A DNA stretch of 64,000 nt from Salsuginibacillus halophilus (lineage in GTDB: Bacteria > Bacillota > Bacilli > Bacillales > Marinococcaceae), in NCBI RefSeq assembly GCF_003014715.1, contig NZ_PYAV01000010.1, forward strand, positions 62,001-126,000, in the 5' to 3' direction. The stretch's first letter is position 1. Every line of letters starts with the position of its first letter. Made by a program: the position numbers and the translations under genes. The notes below the pieces were generated by a model. The model saw only the letters and a program-made list of their open reading frames with translations, was not told the origin of the DNA and searched no databases. Shown one piece after another: positions 34,833-44,339 of this stretch.

Positions 34833-34935
34833 TTCAATAACGGGGTAAATGTATTTACCAGGACATAAGTAATGGGTGTTCAAAGAGACTTTTGTCATTT
34901 ATAATGAATAGAGCAATTGAAAAAGGAGGGCCATA

Positions 34936-35316
34936 ATGAAAGCAGGACTCACTTTGATGATGGCACTTCTTTTGTGTGGAGCCGTTTGGCTGACGTTTTT
35001 TACTACAGCTTCGTCTGAAAACAATGAAGAAGATCATCAAAACCTTTCTGAAGCAGAAATTGAAGAGCTTGCAAACGAACTAGATAATGCCCTGGGTGAA
35101 AATGCCCAAGATCTAAGTCATGATACTGATGCTGAAAGTGACGGACAGGAAGACGATACCGCTTATGCGATGAGTGAAGAGGAAGAAGATCACACCAGTG
35201 AAAACCTTGAAGCAGATACAAAAGAACTCACGCGTGAGCAGGCAGAAGAAATCTCGTCGGACCGGTCTGCATCTGTGGAAGAAGTACTAGAATATGTATC
35301 AGAAAATAACGATTAA
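34936..35316 (+). CDS. Acidic exported or membrane-anchored hypothetical protein
   Basis: 126 residues. A hydrophobic N-terminus (MKAGLTLMMALLLCGAVWLT) acts as signal or anchor, followed by about 100 residues extremely rich in Glu/Asp with almost no hydrophobic core. No family recognised. The composition suits the extracytoplasmic side of a halophile. Ribosome site AAAAGGAGGG. Confidence 0.55.
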   Translation: MKAGLTLMMALLLCGAVWLTFFTTASSENNEEDHQNLSEAEIEELANELDNALGENAQDLSHDTDAESDGQEDDTAYAMSEEEEDHTSENLEADTKELTREQAEEISSDRSASVEEVLEYVSENND

Positions 35317-35320
35317 GCTC

Positions 35321-35365
35321 AAACCTTCAGTCCTGGCGGAAATGGCCAAGGTTGAAGGTTTATTT
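35321..35365 (+). terminator. Terminator after the acidic protein gene
   Basis: Arms AAACCTTCA / TGAAGGTTT with an imperfect inner stem, followed by TATTTTTGG. Confidence 0.65.
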
Positions 35366-35472
35366 TTGGTGTAGGCAGCAGCGCATAGTTATGATATTAT
35401 ATATCGTTAGGAAAAGCGCAGGAACGAACTGAATTAATAGATAAATAATGAAATGAAAGGAGGAGGTCCGAA

Positions 35473-36624
35473 ATGATTTATCTTGATAACAGTGCAACAA
35501 CACAACCATTTTCTGAAGTGCTGCAAACATTTCAAGATGCTTCAATGCAATATTTCGGCAACCCATCCTCCCTGCACAGTGCAGGAATGAATGCAGAGCA
35601 GTTATTAACGAAAGCACGGACAGCAACAGCAAAACTGTTCAGTATAGATCCAAAAGAAGTCGTTTATACTTCCGGTGGAACAGAAGGGAATAATCTCGCA
35701 ATTAAAGGAACAGCGCTTGAACATGTTTCACGAGGACGTCATTTAATCACGTCACAAGTAGAACATCCTTCAGTTTTAGAGGCTTTTGAGCAGCTAGAAA
35801 ATGCTGGATTTGAAGTGACTTACCTCCCTGTAGATGCTTCAGGTCGAGTATCTCCAAAAGAGGTACAGCATTCACTACGCAAAGATACAACACTTGTTTC
35901 AATTATGCATGTAAATAATGAAATTGGCACGGTTCAACCGGTTGAAGAAATAGCTGATATTTTGCAGCACGTACCTCACACCTATTTTCATGTGGATCAT
36001 GTGCAGGGGGTAGGGAAAGTTTCACTTGACTTTGCCCACCCTGGCATTGACCTCTGCACGGTTTCTGGTCATAAAGTGCATGCTGTAAAAGGTACCGGCT
36101 TTTTATACGTGCGCCAAGGCGTCAGCTTATCTCCTCTTTTTCATGGTGGTAAGCAGGAACAGAGCCTTCGTTCCGGCACCGAAAACGTACCGGGGATTGC
36201 AGCGCTAGCCAAAGCTTTACGGATGTCATTGGAACGCAGTGACGAGCTAGACCGGCTTGAAGGATTAAAGCGCCGCTTAATGTTTGCGTTTCAAGAGATG
36301 CCCGGAGCCGTCGTAAATACGCCGGATGATGCGAGCGCTCCACACATTTTCAATGTAGCCTTTCCAGGTGTGAAGCCTGAAGTTGTCATCCAGTCGCTTG
36401 CCAAGAAAGGGATTCACGTATCAACGAAGTCAGCTTGTGCTTCAAAGCTTCAACAAGCAAGTCCCGTGCTGCTTGCACTTGGTAGAGATGTTGAAACTGC
36501 AACAAGTGCGATCCGTGTCAGTTTATGTTTTGATACGACAGAAGAAGAAATCGATCAGCTGCTTAAAGCGCTGCACGAATGTCTTCCTGAATTTTTAGAA
36601 GTGATGGGAGCGAAAAACGCATGA
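35473..36624 (+). CDS. nifZ: Cysteine desulfurase paired with ThiI
   Basis: 383 residues. YLDNSATTQP opening, SGGTEGNNLAIKG, SGHKVHAVKG with the pyridoxal-phosphate Lys, and the catalytic loop KSACASK with the persulfide Cys. It overlaps thiI by four bases (ATGA), as nifZ and thiI do in B. subtilis, where NifZ supplies sulfur to ThiI for 4-thiouridine in tRNA. Confidence 0.9.
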   Translation: MIYLDNSATTQPFSEVLQTFQDASMQYFGNPSSLHSAGMNAEQLLTKARTATAKLFSIDPKEVVYTSGGTEGNNLAIKGTALEHVSRGRHLITSQVEHPSVLEAFEQLENAGFEVTYLPVDASGRVSPKEVQHSLRKDTTLVSIMHVNNEIGTVQPVEEIADILQHVPHTYFHVDHVQGVGKVSLDFAHPGIDLCTVSGHKVHAVKGTGFLYVRQGVSLSPLFHGGKQEQSLRSGTENVPGIAALAKALRMSLERSDELDRLEGLKRRLMFAFQEMPGAVVNTPDDASAPHIFNVAFPGVKPEVVIQSLAKKGIHVSTKSACASKLQQASPVLLALGRDVETATSAIRVSLCFDTTEEEIDQLLKALHECLPEFLEVMGAKNA

Positions 36625-37823
36625 AATATGATCACATTTTAGTACGTTACGGTGAGCTTGCATTAAAAGGAAAGAATCGTAAAGAGTTTGAAAAAAAAGT
36701 ACAAAGCAATATGCGAAATGTCATTCAAGATCATCCGACAGCGAAGGTTAGACGGACACATGGCCGGATGATGGTTGAAGTTCACGATGAAGATCCGCAC
36801 ATGTTAATTGAAAAGTTACGCTATGTATTCGGGATTTCGTCGCTCAGCCTTGCTTTAAAAGTACAATCCTCATATGATGAAATCTTAAACGGGGCACTAG
36901 CAGCATTTCAAGAAAGCGGGCAGGAGGCAGAGACGTTCAAAGTCGATGTCCGCCGGGCTTATAAAACTTTCCCGATGCGTTCCCAAGAGCTTGCACCAAA
37001 AATTGGCGCACACATCTTGCAGCACACGGAAAATGTGACGGTAGATGTGCATCATCCTGACGTTGAAGTGAACGTAGAACTTCGTGAGCAGGGGACGTAT
37101 ATTACTTGCGGCCGCGTCGAAGGTTTAGGTGGACTGCCGGTTGGTACGAGCGGACGTGTGCTGCTTATGCTCTCAGGTGGTATTGACAGCCCTGTAGCCG
37201 GCTATTTGTCGCTAAAGCGCGGCGCCAGCTTAGAAGCCATTCACTTTCACAGCCCACCTTATACAAATGAGCGTGCAAAGCAAAAAGTTGAGGACCTTGC
37301 CTCACAGTTAAGTGTGTATGGTGGTAAAATCCGGCTTCATATCGTACCGTTTACAGATCTTCAAAAAGCGATTCATCAACATGTACCTCCACACTATGCC
37401 ATGACTGTGATGCGGCGGATGATGATGCGTATTGCTGAACGTTTAGCTGAAAAACGTGAAATTCTTGCACTTGCAAACGGAGAAAGTCTCGGTCAGGTAG
37501 CTTCACAAACGCTAGAAAGTATGCATGCCATCAATGAAGTAACCAATATGCCGATTCTGCGTCCGCTTGTAACGATGGACAAGCAGGAAGTGATTGAAAT
37601 TTCCCAGGAAATCGGAACGTATGAGACGTCTGTACTTCCTTATGAAGACTGCTGTACTGTATTTTTACCGGAGAATTCGAAGACAAGACCGAAGCGTGAC
37701 AAAGTTAGCGCAGTTGAAGAAAAGTTTGATTTTGAACCTTATATTCAAGCAGCAGTTGAAGGTATTGAAGCAAAGATGATTGAGCCGCATACAAATGCCG
37801 ATGAAGTTGACGAACTGCTGTAA
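36621..37823 (+). CDS. thiI: tRNA 4-thiouridine synthase ThiI
   Basis: 400 residues. N-terminal ferredoxin-like and THUMP region (GELALKGKNRKEFEKKV), then the PP-loop SGGIDSPVAGYLSLKRG that adenylates tRNA U8, and CCTVFLPENSKTRPK. No rhodanese domain, as in other Bacilli, consistent with direct sulfur transfer from the partner desulfurase. Strong coupling to nifZ. Confidence 0.93.
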   Translation: MKYDHILVRYGELALKGKNRKEFEKKVQSNMRNVIQDHPTAKVRRTHGRMMVEVHDEDPHMLIEKLRYVFGISSLSLALKVQSSYDEILNGALAAFQESGQEAETFKVDVRRAYKTFPMRSQELAPKIGAHILQHTENVTVDVHHPDVEVNVELREQGTYITCGRVEGLGGLPVGTSGRVLLMLSGGIDSPVAGYLSLKRGASLEAIHFHSPPYTNERAKQKVEDLASQLSVYGGKIRLHIVPFTDLQKAIHQHVPPHYAMTVMRRMMMRIAERLAEKREILALANGESLGQVASQTLESMHAINEVTNMPILRPLVTMDKQEVIEISQEIGTYETSVLPYEDCCTVFLPENSKTRPKRDKVSAVEEKFDFEPYIQAAVEGIEAKMIEPHTNADEVDELL

Positions 37824-37830
37824 TCCATTG

Positions 37831-37875
37831 AAGCGCCAAGGATGCCTGTATTTCAAGGAATCTTTGGCGTTTTTC
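37831..37875 (+). terminator. Terminator after thiI
   Basis: Arms around GCGCCAAGGAT / ATCTTTGGCGT with mismatches, followed by a T run. Confidence 0.75.
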
Positions 37876-37962
37876 ATTTTGTTCAAATTTCCTTTGCTTG
37901 CGCCGGCTGTTTGAATTTGGGATGATAAACAAAGAAAGCAGAAATTAAAGGAGCGCATGTTT

Positions 37963-39549
37963 ATGGCGACATTATGGTACGGAGGAAAGCTCCGCCCGCT
38001 AAATTCTGCAGAGGCTGAAGCCGAAGCAGTGATCACAGACGGGGGTAAAATTCAGTCTGTAGGAGAAACAGCAGCACTGCGAAGCGCATGGCGAAGTCAA
38101 ATAACAGAAGAGGTCAATCTCGATGGCGGAGTGATGTATCCGGGATTTGTTGATAGTCATTTACATATGATTGGTGTAGGAGAAACCATGCTCCGTCTTG
38201 ATCTGTCTGAGGTCCGTTCATATGAAAGCTTAAAAAAAGCAGTGAGCGAGCGGCGGGAGCAGCTCACCCCGGGAGCTTGGCTGCTTGGTGAGGGCTGGAA
38301 TGAAAATGAGTTTGAGCATCCTTATATTCCAACGCTTCATGAGTTGGATGATCTGGCCCCGAGCCAGCCGATGGTTTTAACTCGGATTTGCCGGCATGCT
38401 GTACTTGCAAACTCACTCGCTTTGAAACTTGCAGGAATCACAAAAGACACAAAAGATCCTGAAGGTGGAAGAATTGAACGTGATGCGCATGGTGAGCCGA
38501 CCGGCTATTTGCATGAAACCGCACAAGATCTTGTCCGTGCAGTCATCCCGGAAAAAAGTGAAGCCTTTTTAAGGCAAGCGCTTGAAACGGCTGTAGATCA
38601 TATGCACGCCTATGGTTTAACAGGAGGGCACACTGAGGATTTAAGTTATTATAACGGCTACACATCGACCACAGGTTTGTTTCATGAAGTTCTTCGCCAG
38701 CCGGGCCGTAAGCTGCGCACCCACCTTTTGGTTCACGAACATGTGCTTGATGATTTTCTTTCTGCATCTGTCGAGCAAACAGCGCTTATGACTTTCGGCG
38801 CTGTGAAGATTTTTGCTGATGGTGCACTTGGCGGCCGGACAGCTTGGCTTTCCGAGCCTTACAGTGATAATCCTGCGACGACAGGGGTGCAGATTCATAC
38901 GGACGAAGGTTTACAGAAGGTTGTTGAGCGGGCCCGGGGAGCTGGTAAAGCGGTTGCTGTTCATGCGATTGGAGATTCGGCTCTGGAGCAGGTGCTCGAT
39001 GCGCTGGAAGCTTATCCAGCACCAAAAGGGTTGAAAGATCGGATCATTCATGCAGAAGTCGTACGCCCGGATTTAGTGAGGCGCCTGATGGAGCTTCCTG
39101 TCGTCATTGATGCGCAGCCGCGCTTTTTAGCATCTGATTTTCCGTGGGCTTATGAACGCCTCGGCAGTGAGCGGGTAAAGCATGTGCTTGCTTGGCGAAC
39201 GCTATTAAACAGCGGTATAGCTTGTGCCGGCGGTTCTGATGCACCGATTGAACCTGTGGATCCACGGCTTGGGATGCATGCAGCGGTGACGCGCTGTAAG
39301 CCGGGAGAAGTGCATGAAGGTTATGTATCGGAAGAAAAAATTACAGCATTTGAAGCTTTACAAATGTTTACGATCCGTACAGCAGAGGCAGAAGGAATGG
39401 CGCACCGCCGCGGTGTCATTGCGCCGGGGTATGACGCTGATTTCACGGTGTTGTCTGAAGATTTATTGACGACGGAGCCGGATATATGGCTAGAAACAGA
39501 TGTGAAAATGACAATTGTTGATGAAACGATTGTGTATAATCGTACGTAA
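37963..39549 (+). CDS. YtcJ-like amidohydrolase
   Basis: 528 residues. YPGFVDSHLHMIGVGE gives the first metal His pair; further motifs are GGHTEDLSYYNGY, KIFADGALGGRTAWL, VAVHAIGDSALEQ and ACAGGSDAPIEPVDPRLGMHAA. This is the YtcJ/metal-dependent hydrolase branch of the amidohydrolase superfamily (N-substituted formamide deformylase-like); the substrate is unknown. ATG 37963 is eight to nine bases from AAAGGAGC; ATG 37957 is possible but close. Confidence 0.85.
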   Translation: MATLWYGGKLRPLNSAEAEAEAVITDGGKIQSVGETAALRSAWRSQITEEVNLDGGVMYPGFVDSHLHMIGVGETMLRLDLSEVRSYESLKKAVSERREQLTPGAWLLGEGWNENEFEHPYIPTLHELDDLAPSQPMVLTRICRHAVLANSLALKLAGITKDTKDPEGGRIERDAHGEPTGYLHETAQDLVRAVIPEKSEAFLRQALETAVDHMHAYGLTGGHTEDLSYYNGYTSTTGLFHEVLRQPGRKLRTHLLVHEHVLDDFLSASVEQTALMTFGAVKIFADGALGGRTAWLSEPYSDNPATTGVQIHTDEGLQKVVERARGAGKAVAVHAIGDSALEQVLDALEAYPAPKGLKDRIIHAEVVRPDLVRRLMELPVVIDAQPRFLASDFPWAYERLGSERVKHVLAWRTLLNSGIACAGGSDAPIEPVDPRLGMHAAVTRCKPGEVHEGYVSEEKITAFEALQMFTIRTAEAEGMAHRRGVIAPGYDADFTVLSEDLLTTEPDIWLETDVKMTIVDETIVYNRT

Positions 39550-39582
39550 AAAGAAATGCAGTGATGAAAAAGGAGGATGTAT

Positions 39583-40581
39583 ATGAACGCGAAACGTTGG
39601 TGGGCTTTAGGTATTGCTGCCCTTGTATTAGTTGTTGGGATAGGATTTCAAATGGTGGCAACAACCGCAGCCACTTTTATGGATTTTGGCGATGATGACG
39701 ATGATGACGGCTTTCAAGAATCCCGTGTAGATGAAATGGGCGGCCCGGGTAAAATTGCTGTTCTTGATGTGGATGGCGTCATTATGGATATGGGAACGCC
39801 GGGACTGCTTGATGCAGGTGGTTACAACCATGAGCAGTTTTTAAGAGCGATGGACCGCGCAATGGCTGATGAAAGTGTCGATGGGATTATGCTTGATGTA
39901 AATACGCCAGGTGGCGGTGTCGTAGAAAGTGCAGAAATTCATGAGAAAATTGTAGAAGCACGTGAAGAGTACGAAACCCCGGTTCATGTGTCGATGGGCG
40001 GTCAGGCGGCTTCCGGTGGTTATTATATTGCAGCTGCTGCAGATACAATTACAGCTCATCCGGCGACCATTACAGGTTCGATTGGTGTAATTATGGAATC
40101 AATTAATATTGCCGATCTTGCCGAGGATCTTGGCTTTGAAATTGAAACCATTACTTCTGGTGAGAACAAGGATATCATGAACCCAACCGAGCAGTTAACT
40201 GAAGAGCAGGAAGCCATTTTGCAATCAATGGTTGATGACATGTATGAAGATTTTGTTCAAGTGGTAGATGAAGGGCGCGATTTATCAGAAGAGGAAGTTC
40301 GTAACCTTGCTGACGGCCGAATTTTCACTGGAAATCAAGCATATGATGAAGGTTTGGTCGATGAGCTTGGCACACGTGGTGATGCTCTTGAGCAGATGCG
40401 CGAGGACTTAGAAATGCCGCAGGCAGAAGCCGTGCGTTATGAGCAGGGCATAGGGTTTCAATCTTTATTTGAGTTAGGGGCGCGTCAGCTTGCCGGCGAT
40501 GATATCCGTTTATCTCTACTCCGCGAATTAACAGCTGATAACGATTTGCCGCGCTTAATGTATATGTATAACGGCGAGTAA
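39583..40581 (+). CDS. sppA: Signal peptide peptidase SppA
   Basis: 332 residues. One N-terminal membrane anchor, a run of Asp (DDDDDD), then the S49 protease domain: VDTPGGGV-like LDVNTPGGGVVESAEI, SMGGQAASGGYYIAAAAD with the catalytic Ser, TGSIGVIM and the general-base Lys in SGENKDIMNP. It degrades leftover signal peptides and is linked to lantibiotic resistance in B. subtilis. ATG 39583 is six bases after AAGGAGG. Confidence 0.9.
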   Translation: MNAKRWWALGIAALVLVVGIGFQMVATTAATFMDFGDDDDDDGFQESRVDEMGGPGKIAVLDVDGVIMDMGTPGLLDAGGYNHEQFLRAMDRAMADESVDGIMLDVNTPGGGVVESAEIHEKIVEAREEYETPVHVSMGGQAASGGYYIAAAADTITAHPATITGSIGVIMESINIADLAEDLGFEIETITSGENKDIMNPTEQLTEEQEAILQSMVDDMYEDFVQVVDEGRDLSEEEVRNLADGRIFTGNQAYDEGLVDELGTRGDALEQMREDLEMPQAEAVRYEQGIGFQSLFELGARQLAGDDIRLSLLRELTADNDLPRLMYMYNGE

Positions 40582-40594
40582 AGGAGGGATTTAA

Positions 40595-41095
40595 ATGGAT
40601 GTAACATATGAAGAAACATCGCGTGCGGCTGAAGCATCGGAAGCACCCGCAAAACCGCTTCCACGTACGGAGACTTACGCAGGTTTTTGGATGCGATTTT
40701 GGGCATACTTGCTTGATTTAGTCGTTGTGGCCGGTGTGAATGGTTTGTTAATTTCACCGTTCTTTATTTTTACAGATGCTTCAGTGAGCTTGTTTGGTAT
40801 TTTCGGGCTGCAAGCAGTACTGACATCTCTAGTGTTATATGTTTATTTTGTGCTGATGACAAAGCTCCGCGGGCAGACGTTAGGTAAAATGGTGTTTGGC
40901 TTAAGGGTAGCAAGGGTCGATAAAACTCCGCTGACGTGGAGCAGCGTCCTTTTCCGTGAAGTGATCGGGAGGTTTATCCACCGCTTTCTCTTTATTACAA
41001 ACCTGCTATATATAGCGGTGGCGTTCACACCGCAGAAACAAGGTGTGCACGATATTTTTGCCGATACATGTGTATTATTAGAACGTCCGCGCTAA
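40595..41095 (+). CDS. yteJ: RDD family membrane protein (YteJ-like)
   Basis: 166 residues. YAGFWMRFWAYLLDLVVVAG has the Arg and Asp that name RDD proteins, and GQTLGKMVFGLRVARVD follows; about three spans. It lies 13 bases after sppA, as in B. subtilis, where YteJ modulates SppA activity. Confidence 0.85.
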   Translation: MDVTYEETSRAAEASEAPAKPLPRTETYAGFWMRFWAYLLDLVVVAGVNGLLISPFFIFTDASVSLFGIFGLQAVLTSLVLYVYFVLMTKLRGQTLGKMVFGLRVARVDKTPLTWSSVLFREVIGRFIHRFLFITNLLYIAVAFTPQKQGVHDIFADTCVLLERPR

Positions 41096-41102
41096 TGTGG
41101 AA

Positions 41103-41136
41103 AGAGCCCCTGATCTGTATGATCGGGGGCTTTTTG
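41103..41136 (+). terminator. Terminator after sppA-yteJ
   Basis: Arms GAGCCCCTGATC / GATCGGGGGCTTTTT. Confidence 0.88.
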
Positions 41137-41198
41137 TATGTATGTAAATTTTTCTGGTTAGACTGAATCCAGCAATGCAAGACAAGGAGCGGGCGATT

Positions 41199-41888
41199 AT
41201 GGGAGGCTGGACCATTACAGGAGCGATTTTTCTTTTATTGATCATCTGTATATGTGCGGTGAAGGTTCATATATCTATTCGGTATAAACATGATAAAGGT
41301 AACGACCGATTGCAAATTAAATTTTGGTTGTTTCATGGCTGGCCGCGTTACAGCATTGATGTACCGGTGATACAAACTGACCCGGATCGGCGGGGGGTAG
41401 TTTTCCGTGAAGAAAAGCAAGGGACCGGCAATATGCAGAGCGAGGAGATAAAAGATGAAACTTTACCTGAAGCAATGATGCAGGCAGAAATGTTGAAAGC
41501 TTATGTGGAACACGTACAAAAGCTTCACCGCATGATTTTACGCTGCTTAAAGCGAATCCGGGTTTATCACTTTTCATGGGAGTCTGCTGTAGGCGTAAAA
41601 GATGCGGCGTTAACAGCACAATTCACCGGGGGGCTTTGGGCGGTAAAAGCGTACGCCGCTGGTTTATTGTCTTCCTTAACGACGTGGCAGACGACACCGG
41701 AGTTAAGTGTACATCCAAAGTATCAGCAGTTTGTATCGAAGACAGATGTTTCATGCATGCTAAGTTATCGCATTGGGCATGCTATACCTGTCGTTTTGTA
41801 TGTGCTGCGGCACGCCTTGGAGTTTTTACGGGCATACAAACAATCAAAGCGTGTCAAACGTGACAAAAAGGAGGATAACGATGAGTGA
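41199..41888 (+). CDS. ytfI: DUF2953 protein YtfI
   Basis: 229 residues from ATG 41199, after AAGGAGC. One N-terminal span (ITGAIFLLLIICICAVKVHI), then a soluble region containing FHWESAVGVKD-like FSWESAVGVKDAALTAQFTGGLWAVK, the DUF2953 core. It overlaps ytfJ by eight bases. In Bacilli the pair is sporulation-linked. Confidence 0.8.
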   Translation: MGGWTITGAIFLLLIICICAVKVHISIRYKHDKGNDRLQIKFWLFHGWPRYSIDVPVIQTDPDRRGVVFREEKQGTGNMQSEEIKDETLPEAMMQAEMLKAYVEHVQKLHRMILRCLKRIRVYHFSWESAVGVKDAALTAQFTGGLWAVKAYAAGLLSSLTTWQTTPELSVHPKYQQFVSKTDVSCMLSYRIGHAIPVVLYVLRHALEFLRAYKQSKRVKRDKKEDNDE

Positions 41889-42384
41889 ACATCCAATCCA
41901 GGGATTAATGCAAACTGCGATGGAGAATGTGAAAGAAATGGTGGATGTTAACACCATTATCGGCGACGCAGTAGAGACACCGGATGGATCAGTGATTATC
42001 CCGGTTTCAAAAGTGAATTTTGGATTCGCAGCTGGTGGAAGCGAATTTTCTGCTGCCCGCACGAGAGAAGGAGAAAAACACCCATTTGGTGGGGGAAGTG
42101 GAGGTGGAGTTTCGATTACCCCGCTTGCGTTTATTGTTGTCAACGGGGAGGGCGTAAAAACTGTTCATTTAGACAATGATACGCACCTTTATGAAAAAAT
42201 TGTGGAGTTTGCGCCACAGGTTGTAGACAAAATCCAAGAGCTGTTCTCCAATAAGGGCGCTTCACAACAACCGCAAGCATGGCAACAGCCGCAACAGCCA
42301 CAACAGCCACAACAGCCGCAACAGTCACAGCAAATGGGAAATCAGTCGGCTCAGACGCCGCCGAACCCACCGCCATACCCATAA
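41881..42384 (+). CDS. ytfJ: GerW family sporulation protein YtfJ
   Basis: 167 residues from ATG 41881 behind AAGGAGG. HPIQGLMQTAMENVKEMVDVN, GDAVETPDGSVIIPVSKVNFGF and the glycine run GGGSGGGV are GerW/YtfJ hallmarks. Needed for spore germination in Clostridia and made in the forespore in Bacillus. The C-terminal 35 residues are Gln/Pro repeats (QQPQQP), an unusual extension encoded by CAACAGCCG-type repeats. Confidence 0.9.
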   Translation: MSEHPIQGLMQTAMENVKEMVDVNTIIGDAVETPDGSVIIPVSKVNFGFAAGGSEFSAARTREGEKHPFGGGSGGGVSITPLAFIVVNGEGVKTVHLDNDTHLYEKIVEFAPQVVDKIQELFSNKGASQQPQAWQQPQQPQQPQQPQQSQQMGNQSAQTPPNPPPYP

Positions 42385-42459
42385 ACAGCCACAAGTTTTG
42401 CAATTTATTGAGAAAACCTTCATCATTAAAGAGTAAACTTGGTGAAGGAGGAATCAATT

Positions 42460-42960
42460 ATGGCAAATGTAACATTTAAAGGTCAGCCGATGACACTTGC
42501 AGGCGGTGAGGTTAAGCCTGGCGAAACTGCACCGGATTTTACAGTGCTCGCTACTGACTTATCAGAAGTTTCATTAAGTGATTTTAACGGTAAAAAAGTG
42601 CTTATCAGTGTGGTGCCATCCATTGACACAGGGGTATGTGATGCACAAACCCGTCGTTTTAATGAAGAGGCAGCGAGTCTCGATCATACAGAGGTGCTAA
42701 CGATCAGTATGGATCTTCCGTTTGCACAGCGGCGTTGGTGTGCAGCTGAAGGTATTGAGAATGTTCAAACCCTTTCCGACCACAAAAATGGTGAGTTCGG
42801 ACAAGCGTACGGCGTTTTAATGGAAGAGTTGCGCTTGCTCGCTCGTTCCGTCTTTGTTGTTAATACGCAAGGTGAAGTTGCGTATGCAGAATATGTTTCT
42901 GAAGCGACAGAGCATCCAAACTACGAAGCGGCGATTGAAGCTGTTAAAGCAGCAGAATAA
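42460..42960 (+). CDS. tpx: Thiol peroxidase Tpx
   Basis: 166 residues from ATG 42460. [19 protein letters not shown] contains the peroxidatic Cys, and [12 protein letters not shown] the resolving Cys. It reduces peroxides with thioredoxin. Position next to ytfJ is as in B. subtilis, but ytxK-ackA do not follow here; ppiB does. Confidence 0.92.
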   Translation: MANVTFKGQPMTLAGGEVKPGETAPDFTVLATDLSEVSLSDFNGKKVLISVVPSIDTGVCDAQTRRFNEEAASLDHTEVLTISMDLPFAQRRWCAAEGIENVQTLSDHKNGEFGQAYGVLMEELRLLARSVFVVNTQGEVAYAEYVSEATEHPNYEAAIEAVKAAE

Positions 42961-42965
42961 AGAAT

Positions 42966-43000
42966 TTACCCGGCCGGCCTCTTTAAGTACGGCCGGGATT
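42966..43000 (+). terminator. Terminator after tpx
   Basis: Arms CCCGGCCG / CGGCCGGG with a 13-base loop and a weak T run. Confidence 0.65.
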
Positions 43001-43165
43001 TACATATGTCACGATTCAATGAACCATATAAGAATGGATGCAAGAACGTGACAGAAGCGGTATAATATACGTTGTGAGTCATGTTTTAAAGTTGTGAGAC
43101 AGTTGCAGCCAAACATGCAAAAGTAAAAAATGATGAAGCTTGAAAGCTATACAGGAGGTAGTACA

Positions 43166-43600
43166 TTGAAAAAAGGAAAAATTGTTTTAGCAGATGACCG
43201 TGAAATTCATATCGATTTTTATCCGGAAGCGGCACCTATTACGGTTCAAAACTTTGAGCAGCTTGCCCAAAAAGGTTTTTATGATGGCTTAACCTTTCAC
43301 CGCGTCATCCCAGGTTTTGTAGCTCAAGGTGGCTGTCCAGACGGTACAGGTAGAAGCGGAAGTGGAGAAACAATCCCGTGTGAAACTGAAGGAAATCCGC
43401 ACCAGCACCAACCTGGCTCACTATCTATGGCGCATGCTGGTAAAGACACAGGTTCAAGCCAGTTCTTTATTGTTCATGAGCGTCAACCGCACCTTGATGG
43501 GGTACACACGGTGTTTGGTCAAGTCACGACAAATATGGAAGATGTTTTAAACATTCAAGCAGGCGATCAGATGAAGCAGGTCGTTGTTTGGGAAGAATAG
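43166..43600 (+). CDS. ppiB: Peptidyl-prolyl cis-trans isomerase, cyclophilin type
   Basis: 144 residues from TTG 43166, six bases after AGGAGGTAG; this matches the length of B. subtilis PpiB (143). FHRVIPGFVAQGGCPDGTG, SMAHAGKDTGSSQFFIVH and HLDGVHTVFGQV are cyclophilin active-site motifs. Cytoplasmic protein-folding helper. Confidence 0.92.
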   Translation: MKKGKIVLADDREIHIDFYPEAAPITVQNFEQLAQKGFYDGLTFHRVIPGFVAQGGCPDGTGRSGSGETIPCETEGNPHQHQPGSLSMAHAGKDTGSSQFFIVHERQPHLDGVHTVFGQVTTNMEDVLNIQAGDQMKQVVVWEE

Positions 43601-43606
43601 TGAGAT

Positions 43607-43642
43607 AAAGCTGCCTTCGGTATGGCACCAGGCAGCTTTTCT
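43607..43642 (+). terminator. Terminator after ppiB
   Basis: Arms AAAGCTGCCT / AGGCAGCTTT followed by a short T run. Confidence 0.8.
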
Positions 43643-43676
43643 GTACGATGCATAAGCAGGAAGGATTGAAATTTTA

Positions 43677-44321
43677 ATGGCAGCTTTTTTACTATCGCTT
43701 GTCATGGTGTTTGGTGTTTTAACATTATTTTCTGCATTTTTAACACTTGTGACTTGGCCGCGTCGGCACGAGCTTAACGCGAAACCTTTGAAATTGCTGA
43801 TTGCTGCTGGTACTGTATTCATTTTTGCTGTTGTCGGTTTGTTTTTCACGGCAGATCCTTATGAGATGGAAGTTACCGGTGAAATGACACCGCCATCAAG
43901 TGTGGATACCATCGAGGAAGAAGTGGCGTTTCACCTTGAAGAGGAACGTAACAGTCCAACCGGCGATAATATTGAAGTGATGGACCTTAACCTTGAAGAT
44001 GCGGATCAGGGTGTAAATATTGCATTAACGCTAGAAGCGGATGATAACGTAACGACTGATTTACTTAGAGCAGGAACACATATCACTAGTGCACGGCTGA
44101 TGCAGCGCTTGGCTGAAATTGATGAGGCAGAGGACATTCAATTAACTTGGGAGTTTTTTGTTGAACCTGATCAGGAAGCGTCTTTTTATCAAGAAATGAT
44201 GTATCTTGAAATGCATCAGGAAAATATTCAAACGCAAAACTGGGCACAGGTTGATTCAGAAGATGTGCCGGAAGTTGTAGATGCTTATGAAGAAGATCCC
44301 GCTTTTCTTGAAGAAGACTAA
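43677..44321 (+). CDS. Two-span membrane protein with acidic extracellular domain
   Basis: 214 residues. Spans near residues 1-25 and 39-58, then about 150 residues rich in Glu/Asp with mixed alpha/beta patterning (DNIEVMDLNLEDADQGVNIAL). No family recognised. Followed 18 bases later by a secreted acidic protein, so the two probably form an operon. Confidence 0.6.
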   Translation: MAAFLLSLVMVFGVLTLFSAFLTLVTWPRRHELNAKPLKLLIAAGTVFIFAVVGLFFTADPYEMEVTGEMTPPSSVDTIEEEVAFHLEEERNSPTGDNIEVMDLNLEDADQGVNIALTLEADDNVTTDLLRAGTHITSARLMQRLAEIDEAEDIQLTWEFFVEPDQEASFYQEMMYLEMHQENIQTQNWAQVDSEDVPEVVDAYEEDPAFLEED

Positions 44322-44339
44322 TCAGGGGGGAAAAGTAAG

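Noticed and set aside
42260-42335. Repetitive CAACAGCCG tract, considered as a microsatellite or CRISPR-like array
   Set aside because: It is in frame within ytfJ and encodes a Gln/Pro tail; no spacers.
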